Source: Bacteroidales bacterium
GTDB lineage: Bacteria; Bacteroidota; Bacteroidia; Bacteroidales; JAAUTT01
Assembly (NCBI GenBank): GCA_012031335.1
Contig: JAAUTT010000321.1
Location: forward strand, 1-5,914
Direction: 5' to 3'
Length of the DNA stretch: 5,914 nt
Position numbers and translations under genes: made by a program. Every line of letters begins with the position of its first letter. The stretch's first letter is position 1. Shown here piece after piece: positions 1-5,914 of the stretch. A model generated the notes under the pieces. That model was not told where the DNA came from and made no database searches. It worked only from the letters and a program-made list of their open reading frames with translations.

Positions 1-660
1 ACCTATAGACGTTCTTTGACATACTTCAACTGCCTGTATCGCAATCCGGAAGGCTGTTAAAAGGTGGCGCACGCATAAATACCAGTGGGACCTCATTCAT
101 GACCCGCAGACTATGTTGTTTGCATTCTTGCAGGACGAGGAAGAGGGAGCATATGAAGTTGCAGAAGAGCAGAGGTTAAAAGAAACATTGCAGAAAATAG
201 GCAGAAATGCATGTGCGTACTGCCAAAGATGTGATGAAGCTATTCCATTGGAAAATGCCCTTGTATATTCATTTGACAATAAAACTTACAGGTGTTCTTT
301 TGGCAAACTAAATGAGGATAATACGATTGAATCTTTCGACAATGAGATAAAAAACAACCTAATTGATAATGAAGCGCAGGTTCCAATTGATGATATAGTT
401 ATTGGTCAAGACAGGTTAAAGTTTGTTATATTGATTAATGCTGACGAACAGAATCTAAATACAGTAATCTGTGATGCAACAGAAGATTATGGGGATTATT
501 GTAACCAGGAAGAACCTTTTTCAGACGCAAGCTTTACCAATAAAGTTATTGCAGATGTAGAGAAATGTGCCAATAATATAAACCTGTATGAATATTTTTC
601 TGGAACCACGTCAACGTTTGCCAGCACCAACGCAGCAAGTATAGATGATTTTGAGAATTC
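1..660 (+). CDS. N-terminal part of large effector-like protein (5' partial, frameshifted)
   Basis: This is the left part of a gene that continues to 2235; its start lies outside the window. Reading begins in the frame of base 1 (about 17 residues, to base 51) and passes to the frame of base 53 after one surplus base, giving the join RNPE/AVKRWRTHK. It then stays open to about 658. The ATG at 113 is internal, because clear coding sequence precedes it (for example YQWDLIHDP). Visible features are a short cysteine cluster, CAYCQRC (codons 212-232), further cysteines downstream, and an acidic, Asn/Asp-rich remainder with no membrane segment. The cluster could bind metal or form disulfides; neither is shown. 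I do not recognise the domain with certainty. It recalls N-terminal regions of large Bacteroidota proteins found with secretion systems or polymorphic toxins, but that is memory only. At the end the frame returns to that of base 1, joining it to the next entry. Confidence 0.6.
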
Positions 661-2235
661 GCTTCAATCCCAGTTAATGATGAAACCTTTACAGATGTTA
701 AGTTTGCTGTAAATATTTTCAGTTCTGCAGGAGAAAAGAGAACCATTTTCACAAAAGGAGTTAGCTCAGAGGAACAGGCAGAACTTACCCTGAATTATTA
801 TATCGACAATGAAAACTCGAAAGTAAAAGTAAGCATTACCGCCAAAGACGATTACTTGCAGGGGTATGAGAGCAAAGTATCTGCAAGGGCTTCAGCGAAA
901 GGTTACAGCGATATTGACGCATCAGGTTTAAGACAACAAGTACTGGATGACATTCATGAAAGCATAGCGTTTTCTACCACAAGGGCAGAAAAAGAGCAAA
1001 CCAAACCGGAAGAAAAAGCAAAAGAATGTTTGCGTTTTTGGCAAGTCGCCCAAAAGAATGTAAAAAATGTTTGGGATGAAGGTACAATGCACAAAGGAGT
1101 ATGGCACAGCAACGACCCAGAAAGCCTTTACGAAAAATTCCCTGCATACTCACATTTTGGACCAGTAATAACAGGAGCAGCCGATGAAGTAATTGACGAA
1201 GTTGCCGGTATCCCTCTTATGATTAAAACTGGTTACGAAATAATGAGCGATGACCAGAAACGGGAAGCATTGGTACAGACGTTTACTTCAAAAGAAGGGC
1301 TGACCAGCTTGTGGGAAGGTTTAAAACAGGAATTCATAGGGTTTTTAAGCGATGGGGAACGGCAAACCTACACTGTATCTCAAGTAACAACAATGGTGGG
1401 TTTTGCTGTGATGACTGGCGGTGGAAATACCGCTGTTAAAGGAGCTAAAAAGGGAGCTGATGTTTTAGGGGAATTTGCAAGCCTAGCCAATAAATTTAAA
1501 GATTGTCCGAAACTTGCCAAGTATTTTGACGACATTAAAAAAGTAAGCAAAGCCCTTGAGGCAGATTTTAAAAAGCTGAAAGAACTTACCGATGCAATAG
1601 AACCAGAGAAGCTGGAAAAAGCATTAAGGTATATCGGAAAATCGGAAGTTGATGAGATTATTACAAAGCTTCATAAATTAAGGGAGCTTGATGGTATAGG
1701 AAATATAGTTGCTGATTTAGGGCACGAAGGATATACAAAATATTTAGGCAGTCGTTTTGTTTTGGATTATGCCTCAAAACTCGATGATGCTTTAATTGCT
1801 GCAAAGAAAATTGCTTTTGAAGTTCCCGAAGCTTTTAGCTTTGGCGGAAAAGAAGTTGACCGTTTTTATGATATTGTTGAGAATGGCGTAAAAAAAGAAC
1901 TGAAAGCCTGGACTACATGGCAAAGCTGGTCTGACGATGTAATAAGAAAACAATTTGTAAGGGATTTAGCAAATCCAGACCTGAGTAAGATTGATGAATT
2001 AAACTGGGTTTTCAAAAAAACTGATGGTATTACAGATGTGGCGACACTAAAAAGCAAGGTCATCAATGCCTTGAAAGGAGACTTGTCAAAAATTGAGGAT
2101 GCTTTTGATGAAGATATGGTTAAGAAGTTATTTCCTACCGATAATACTATACGAAGAACTAACTATGCTGAAAAGCTTATAGAAAATTTAGATAAAGCAG
2201 GAAATTTTGAACGTGTTTTTAAAGTAGCAAATTAA
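661..2235 (+). CDS. Pre-toxin-like middle and C-terminal domain of the same protein; candidate polymorphic effector
   Basis: About 524 codons are open in one frame, with stop TAA at 2233-2235. The frame is already open and protein-like before the TTG at 856 (for example DETFTDVKFAV), so 856 is not a real start. With the left part the reconstructed protein is at least about 744 residues. In order it shows: a probable beta-rich stretch (about 690-860); a segment with ITGAADEVIDEVAGIPLM near 1168-1221, resembling linker regions of Bacteroidota polymorphic toxins; a Gly-rich hydrophobic patch (VGFAVMTGGGNTAVKGAKKG, about 1396-1455); a Lys/Glu-rich helical region (about 1530-1700); and a C-terminal domain with WTTWQSW (about 1906-1926) and NWVFKKTDGI (about 2002-2031). 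No nuclease, deaminase or other toxin signature is recognisable at the C-terminus, so catalytic function is unknown; the toxin tip may be missing or of an unfamiliar type. The next gene starts one base after the stop. Confidence 0.65.
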   Translation, partial: ASIPVNDETFTDVKFAVNIFSSAGEKRTIFTKGVSSEEQAELTLNYYIDNENSKVKVSITAKDDYLQGYESKVSARASAKGYSDIDASGLRQQVLDDIHESIAFSTTRAEKEQTKPEEKAKECLRFWQVAQKNVKNVWDEGTMHKGVWHSNDPESLYEKFPAYSHFGPVITGAADEVIDEVAGIPLMIKTGYEIMSDDQKREALVQTFTSKEGLTSLWEGLKQEFIGFLSDGERQTYTVSQVTTMVGFAVMTGGGNTAVKGAKKGADVLGEFASLANKFKDCPKLAKYFDDIKKVSKALEADFKKLKELTDAIEPEKLEKALRYIGKSEVDEIITKLHKLRELDGIGNIVADLGHEGYTKYLGSRFVLDYASKLDDALIAAKKIAFEVPEAFSFGGKEVDRFYDIVENGVKKELKAWTTWQSWSDDVIRKQFVRDLANPDLSKIDELNWVFKKTDGITDVATLKSKVINALKGDLSKIEDAFDEDMVKKLFPTDNTIRRTNYAEKLIENLDKAGNFERVFKVAN

Positions 2236-2236
2236 T

Positions 2237-3275
2237 ATGAACTACAAATTATTAAAAAATATAGATAAAGTAAGAAGTTCACCAAAGGCATTAGGGGATA
2301 ATATTTTTATATATTGAAAAAACATCAAAAAAGATGTTTGTTTTGGATAAAAATACTTTGAGGGAAACTTGTTCCACAGCAAATAAGGTTTACTCTTTTG
2401 AAGTTCTGGATAAATATATAATCTCATCTTTACTTGAACTTTATGATTTTAATGGAAACCTTATTTACTCCCACCAAGATTCTGATTTATACGATTATGA
2501 AAAAATTAACTTTGGATTTAATACACTTTGGAAAAAAGTAGATGAAACGAAAAATGAAGTACTCTATTATATATTTGATATTAAAAAACATGACTTTGTA
2601 AGAAAGGATATTAAGGTTCAAAACGTACCTGTTATTCTATTAAATGATAAATTGATTACAAGAGGTATGAAAGAACTAAAATGTTATGAGACGGATTTTT
2701 TTTCAGAAACATGGCAGTTTGACGTTACCCAATTTTGCACATATAAAGAGAACAAGATATTTGCAGACCAGGAGCCGGAAGAAAAGCAGCGTGAAATTTA
2801 CCGGGTATATTACCATCAGGATAAGATTATAGCCAGTATTTCAAGAGCAGTAATAGCATTAAACCCGCAAAACGGTGAGCTGCTTTGGAAAATTGATTTT
2901 GAAGATTATAATCCGGTTGAAATCGTTTTTGATGGCAACATAGGTTATGTTGGGGATGTTGCATATTATGTTATTGATATTGAGAAAGGTGAAATAATTT
3001 TAAAATCACGGTTTGACGAGAATATTGAAATAGAAGGAAATAAAATATCCCGGGTGTCATCAGGTTCCGGATTGGTTTTATACAATGGGTTTTTGTGGTG
3101 CACCTTTAGCGAACATAAAAACCGTTTTCTTGCTAAACTTAACCCTGAAAATGGTAAAATCATTGATGCCATGAAATTAGATGCAACAGCGTCAACCAGA
3201 CCGCCAGTATTTGACGAAAACCGGGTTTATATTTTAGACCAGGATGGTGAATTGTTTGTTTACGAAAAGAAATAA
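2237..3275 (+). CDS. PQQ-like beta-propeller protein, candidate immunity/partner (frameshifted near its start)
   Basis: The ATG at 2237 follows the upstream stop after one base, so the two genes are almost certainly co-transcribed and translationally coupled. Reading from it gives MNYKLLKNIDKVRSSPKALG, then one surplus base in GGGG (2294-2297) or TTTTT (2304-2308) moves it to the frame that is open to TAA at 3273-3275. The restored protein is about 345 residues. The ATG at 2334 is internal. There is no signal peptide or membrane segment, so it is probably cytoplasmic. PQQ-like blade motifs recur: LYDFNGNLIYSHQ, VIALNPQNGELLWKID, YYVIDIEKGEIILKSRF, LAKLNPENGKIIDAMKL and a closing VYILDQDGELFVYEK. 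Such repeats form beta-propellers; no PQQ-dehydrogenase active site is apparent, so an enzyme role is unlikely. Position directly after an effector-like gene suggests an immunity or chaperone role, which is inference from context only. Confidence 0.65.
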
Positions 3276-3294
3276 GGCTTATTTACCATAAGCC
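3276..3294 (-). terminator. Hairpin at the convergent gene ends, likely terminator of the XRE gene
   Basis: GGCTTAT (3276-3282) and ATAAGCC (3288-3294) form a perfect 7-bp stem with the loop TTACC. On the minus strand the stem is followed by a T-rich stretch (TTATTTCTTTT), as expected for an intrinsic terminator of the regulator gene, whose stop codon lies within it. On the plus strand no T-run follows, so termination of the propeller gene here would be weak at best. Confidence 0.45.
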
Positions 3295-3623
3295 AACCTT
3301 GTAGCTGCAGATGCCAGTAAATTATCAATAGCGTACAAAATATGTGCTTTGTCTTCTTCCGGCAAAGAATTTATTTGCTGTAAGCGTTTTAACATTATAG
3401 GGTCTTTAAATACCTCTTGGTCTTGCGTTTCCCCTGCAAGATAACCAACCGTAGTCTCTAATTCCTGAGCTAGTTTTTTAATAACATCGATGGTTGGTTT
3501 TACTTCATCCCTTTCATACTTACCAATAATAGAATAGTGGGTATTTATCTTTCTGGCAAGTTCAGATTGTGAGTATCCTTTTGCTTTTCTGCATTCCGCT
3601 ATTTTCTTACCAAAGCTATCCAT
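3279..3623 (-). CDS. XRE-family helix-turn-helix transcriptional regulator
   Basis: A 114-residue protein, complete and the only unbroken gene in the window. An XRE/Cro-CI type DNA-binding domain occupies about residues 4-62: FGKKIAECRKAKGYSQSELA supplies helices 1-2, the THYSIIGKYERDEVKPT segment the recognition helix and following turn, then a helix ending in VGYLAGE. A short helical C-terminus (KDPIMLKRLQQINSLPEEDK onward) is probably for dimerisation. The open frame extends upstream to 3707, but I chose the ATG at 3623: it gives the usual start a few residues before the domain, the extra 28 residues do not resemble the family, and the likely promoter (3671-3678) lies inside the longer frame. 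It diverges from the primase gene and its end is three bases from the propeller gene. It probably represses itself and the primase gene through the paired sites at 3633-3642 and 3745-3754. Confidence 0.88.
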   Translation of the reverse strand: MDSFGKKIAECRKAKGYSQSELARKINTHYSIIGKYERDEVKPTIDVIKKLAQELETTVGYLAGETQDQEVFKDPIMLKRLQQINSLPEEDKAHILYAIDNLLASAATRLAYGK

Positions 3624-3632
3624 AAGTAAAGT

Positions 3633-3642
3633 ATATATGGCA
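3633..3642 (-). promoter_or_regulatory. Candidate operator half of a pair, in the XRE leader
   Basis: ATATATGGCA lies ten bases upstream of the regulator's ATG. The exact reverse complement, TGCCATATAT, occurs at 3745-3754 next to the primase promoter. Such mirrored placement at both ends of a divergent control region is typical for autoregulated XRE repressors. The motif is partly simple AT sequence, so chance is not excluded. Confidence 0.4.
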
Positions 3643-3670
3643 TTAAAAGTCCTTTTATTAATAGATTTTT

Positions 3671-3678
3671 CAAAAATA
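3671..3678 (-). promoter_or_regulatory. Candidate -7 element for the XRE gene
   Basis: CAAAAATA on the plus strand reads TATTTTTG on the minus strand, matching the Bacteroidota -7 consensus TAnnTTTG. It would start transcription near 3664, about 40 bases before the ATG at 3623. No good TTTG element is seen at the expected distance further upstream, so the promoter is weak or activator-dependent if real. Confidence 0.4.
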
Positions 3679-3713
3679 CCACTAATAAATGGAAGATTAA
3701 AAATCATATAAAT

Positions 3714-3744
3714 TTTGGTTGTTAAAATAGATTTTATAGATTTG
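3714..3744 (+). promoter_or_regulatory. Bacteroidota-type promoter of the primase gene
   Basis: A -33 element TTTG (3714-3717) is followed after 19 bases by TAGATTTG (3737-3744), a full match to TAnnTTTG. Element sequence and spacing both fit the Bacteroidota housekeeping sigma factor. Transcription would begin around 3750, leaving a leader of about 36 bases before the ATG at 3787. There is no Shine-Dalgarno sequence; the leader is A/T-rich, as is common in this phylum. Confidence 0.65.
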
Positions 3745-3756
3745 TGCCATATATGG
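3745..3756 (+). promoter_or_regulatory. Candidate XRE operator at the primase transcription start
   Basis: The perfect palindrome CCATATATGG (3747-3756) directly follows the -7 element and spans the predicted transcription start. Its TGCCATATAT part (3745-3754) is the reverse complement of the site in the regulator's leader (3633-3642). A repressor bound here would block primase transcription. Assigned from position and symmetry only. Confidence 0.45.
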
Positions 3757-3786
3757 TTTATTCATAAATTTTAAAATATTTTTTAC

Positions 3787-4291
3787 ATGCAAATCCCCGA
3801 CATCAAAAAACAGGCTGCCCCATAACCAAAGTTTTGGCACACTACAACATTAAAAATAGACAAAAACAACCACATCAAAATGCCCATTCCACCAAGACGA
3901 CAAACCAAGCTGCAAAATATACCTTGATACGAATACCTACAATTGCTTTGGCTGTGGCAAAACAGGCGATGTGATACAGTTTATACAGGATTACGAGAAA
4001 TGCAGCAAGCACGAAGCGTTAAATATAGCTGCAGAACTTGCCGGGGAAGAAATACAAAATAATAGTGCGATGGGGATTGCATTACCAAAGGCTGAAAGTG
4101 TGGAGACTGAAAACTTTGCAGAATTATTTACAAAGCAAAGAGAAGGTCTCCCACGCAGCCCTAAAGCTTTAGGCTATTTAAAAGAAAGAGTATTAGAAAA
4201 CTTAACCGAGGTTGGCTACAATAGCGGTATAAACTGGAAGAAATTAAAACAGTGCATTACTTTCCCTTTAAAAGATAAAAACGGAAACATT
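3787..4291 (+). other. Zinc-finger primase domain of the primase-helicase gene
   Basis: After MQIPDIKKQAA (3787-3819) the frame shifts to ITKVLAHYNIK (3822-3854), then IDKNNHIK (3856-3879), then CPFHQDDKPSCK from 3881. The CHC2 ligands are visible: Cys (3881-3883), His (3890-3892), and the pair C-F-G-C (Cys at 3944-3946 and 3953-3955), followed by KTGDVIQFIQ, the usual exit of this finger. The finger binds zinc and recognises template DNA in DnaG-type primases. The rest (YEKCSKHEALNIAAELAG and onward to KDKNGNI) leads into the catalytic core. The GTG at 3971 is internal, since the finger lies upstream of it. Confidence 0.85.
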
Positions 4292-5914
4292 AACAAGCCT
4301 ATATGGCAGAAGAATAATAAACAGCACACCGGGATTTAAAGAAAACTACAGTGCTGAATTTGGCAAGCACTACTACAGCGAGAATCGAAAAGGGCTTTAT
4401 CCCAATTACCCACCACAAGAAACCGAAACATTAATAATTACCGAAGCCATCATAGACGCAGCAAGCTTGCTGCAATGTACAGACGCACTGTCGTGCGTCT
4501 CAATATTGGCAGCATACGGAACCAACGGATTAACCACCGAACACATACAGGCAATAAACCAATTGCAAAACCTGCAGGAAATTATATTTTTCTTCGATGG
4601 AGACAATGCAGGAAAAGAAGGCGTAATAAAGAATACCGAGAAAATACAGCACATAAAATGCAAGATAACAAGTATACCAACTCCCGATGGAGAAGACGTA
4701 AACAGCATGTTTGTAACTTATGGGAAAGATGCAATTTTGCAATTAATCGAGGAAAGGCAACCAGTAAACAATGAATCCGCCGAAAGTCGGACAAGTCCTT
4801 CTTTTTCAACTGAATTAGAATTAATTGAAAATGAAAATAATGCTGAAAGCATTATAAAATCAGGGGAATCATTTAATCCAAAAAAATCATGGTTCAGACA
4901 TTTTAGATACAAGCCAACAAAACAAGATAATCTACGAAACCCAAACCGCCCGATACATTATAAAAGGCTCTTTACCCAAAACCTTCGACCGCATGGTGGT
5001 AAGCCTCGATGTTCAGCATTTAGAAACAGGCTTAAAATACCGCTGCCGATTGGATTTGTATGAAGAAAAGCAACAAGAAAAGAAGCCAGGGAAGCAAGCG
5101 AAAAACTGGAACTACGCAGTGATTTAGTAGAGCAGGATTTATCACAACTTACTGACCTTTTAGAAGAATACAGAGACAATCAACTGCAACAAACCACCGA
5201 AGAAACCAACAACGACAAACCGCTAAGTTTACCGGAACAAGCAACAACAAAAGCCTTTTTAGCCGAACCACCATCGGAAACAGTAAAGCCCCTGATATGG
5301 CGTTTTAACGATTTAATCGGGCAAAGCGGAATTGTTGGAGAAGAAAACAACCGTATATTTTTATTCGTTATCGCCAGCAGCCACAAAATGAAAGATACTT
5401 TGCACGCTTTGATACAGGGTAGCAGCGGAAGCGGTAAAACCCACCTTTTAAGCAAAATAGCATCACTTATGCCACAGGAAAGAGTAGTAAAATTTACCAG
5501 AGTAACCGAAAATAGCTTTTACAACTATGATGAATTTTTTTTTCGGAATAAACTGATTTGTTTAGAGGATATTGACGGCTTAAAAGAAGAAGCCCTGTTT
5601 GCATGGCGTGAACTGATAAGCAATAACCAGTTGAGCAGCTCTACCAGTCAGAAAGACGAGAACGGGAATATCCGCAGTGCCCAACGAATCGTACGTGGCC
5701 CGATGGCAAGTATATGTGCCACAACACACGGGGCAATTTATGAGGACAACATGAGCAGGCTTTTTATTATTGCGGTGGATGAAAGCAAAGAACAAACCGA
5801 ACGAATCATGCAATACCAAAGCCTTGCAGCTTCGGGCATTGCTGACAAAGAAAAAGAAAAGGAAGCCAGGGAGTTTTTACAGAACTGCATACGCATGTTA
5901 AAGCCTTTGGAAGT
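3787..5914 (+). CDS. CHC2 zinc finger / TOPRIM / P-loop primase-helicase-like protein (frameshifted, 3' partial)
   Basis: One gene of about 708 restored residues, cut by the right edge. It starts at ATG 3787 (MQIPDIKKQAA), 43 bases after a Bacteroidota promoter. Six single-base indels split it: C-run 3818-3821 (one short), A-runs 3852-3856, 3877-3880, 4292-4293 and 4880-4886 (one surplus each), and A-run 5078-5081 (one short). Restored order is zinc-finger primase domain, TOPRIM catalytic core, a linker-like middle domain and an ATPase domain. The family, as I remember it, is common in Bacteroidota mobile elements and annotated as DNA primase or toprim protein, often near an integrase. The expected role is primer synthesis, with the ATPase perhaps acting as helicase or loader, for replication of the element. 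It is divergent from an XRE repressor that probably controls it. No nonsense codon appears in the restored frame and key residues are intact, so the native gene may be functional. Confidence 0.85.
4293..4880 (+). other. TOPRIM catalytic domain of the primase-helicase gene
   Basis: One surplus A at 4292-4293 joins GNI to TSLYGRRI, the conserved approach to the TOPRIM fold in this family. Then KGLYPNYP and LIITEAIIDAASLL, where Glu (4443-4445) is the expected TOPRIM glutamate. The metal-binding pair is in FFFDGDNAGKEG, with Asp at 4596-4598 and 4602-4604, and PDGEDVNSMF follows (about 4683-4712). These acidic residues coordinate magnesium for primer synthesis. All three motifs are intact. The TTG at 4467 is internal, lying after the catalytic glutamate. 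Confidence 0.88.
4882..5079 (+). other. Linker-like middle domain of the primase-helicase gene
   Basis: The segment is read in a third frame after one surplus base in the seven-A run 4880-4886. It gives SDILDTSQQNKIIYETQTAR, then a probable beta-rich stretch with SLPKTFDRMVVSLDVQHLE and YRCRLDLYEEKQQE. The alternative frame, open to 5063, gives a basic Arg/Pro/Asn-rich sequence unlike the family. The function of this middle domain is not known to me; it connects the TOPRIM core to the ATPase. Confidence 0.7.
5082..5914 (+). other. P-loop ATPase domain of the primase-helicase gene (3' partial)
   Basis: The frame is open without a stop from 5082 to the right edge, 277 codons. A helical, Glu/Gln-rich start (EASEKLELRSDL onward) leads to SGIVGEENNRIFLFVIASS, then Walker A GSSGSGKT (5418-5441) and Walker B LICLEDIDG (5553-5579), with Glu at 5565-5567 and Asp at 5568-5570. 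ICATTHGAIYEDNMSRLF (about 5709-5764) follows and may contain sensor and arginine-finger-like residues. The domain should bind and hydrolyse ATP; helicase, loader or remodelling activity cannot be told apart here. A nine-T run (5535-5543) within the domain is in frame as read. Confidence 0.85.

Noticed and set aside
856..858. TTG at 856 as the start of a separate 459-residue gene
   Set aside because: The frame upstream to about 661 is open, protein-like and continuous with the left part after one restored base.
3624..3707. Longer N-terminus for the XRE regulator, starting at 3707
   Set aside because: The extra 28 residues do not resemble the family, and a likely -7 element lies inside them; the ATG at 3623 fits the domain better.
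3766..3784. AT-only palindromes (ATTTTAAAAT, AAAATATTTT) before the primase ATG
   Set aside because: They are expected in a very AT-rich leader and have no GC content to form a stable hairpin or specific operator.
3818..3881. Programmed ribosomal frameshifting to explain the frame changes
   Set aside because: Three shifts within about 60 bases, and six in one gene in both directions, do not fit programmed frameshifting, and no stimulating structure or slippery-site pattern is consistent among them.
3971..3973. GTG at 3971 as the start of the primase
   Set aside because: It lies just after the second cysteine pair of the zinc finger, so it is internal.
4475..4774. Basic, Arg-rich plus-strand frame of 99 codons
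   Set aside because: It overlaps the intact TOPRIM motifs in another frame and looks like a low-complexity shadow.
4958..5819. Several minus-strand open frames opposite the primase C-terminus
   Set aside because: They lie opposite a 277-codon coding frame with Walker motifs and have no recognisable protein character.

Overview
The window looks like an accessory region of a Bacteroidota genome or mobile element. Three things point there: AT-rich coding sequence with no Shine-Dalgarno-type sites, a good match to the Bacteroidota promoter (TTTG, 19 bases, TAnnTTTG) before the primase gene, and a CHC2/TOPRIM/P-loop replication protein of a layout I associate with Bacteroidota mobile elements. 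The lineage call rests on these features and on memory of the families, not on a search.

Left half (1-3275, plus strand): a large gene, open at the left edge, runs to 2235. It has a cysteine-containing N-terminal part, a middle resembling the pre-toxin region of Bacteroidota polymorphic-toxin or secreted-effector proteins, a helical stretch and an unrecognised C-terminal domain. One base after its stop codon a second gene begins (2237-3275), encoding a soluble protein with PQQ-like beta-propeller repeats. The tight coupling suggests an effector and partner/immunity pair; this is inference.

Right half (3276-5914): an XRE-family repressor on the minus strand (3279-3623) faces away from a primase-helicase-like gene on the plus strand (3787 to beyond the right edge). 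The shared 163-base region carries a strong promoter for the primase, a weaker one for the regulator, and two copies of ATATATGGCA in opposite orientation, one near each gene: a likely autoregulated control region. The primase gene has a CHC2 zinc finger, a TOPRIM core and a C-terminal Walker A/B ATPase domain. This is probably the replication module of an integrative or plasmid-like element.

The main oddity is that three of the four genes are broken by single-base indels, nine in all, mostly in short homopolymers. Restoring one base at each site gives continuous proteins with intact catalytic motifs and no nonsense codons. That pattern fits uncorrected sequencing errors best, with very recent decay as the alternative. 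The genes are therefore described below as restored, with each break listed.
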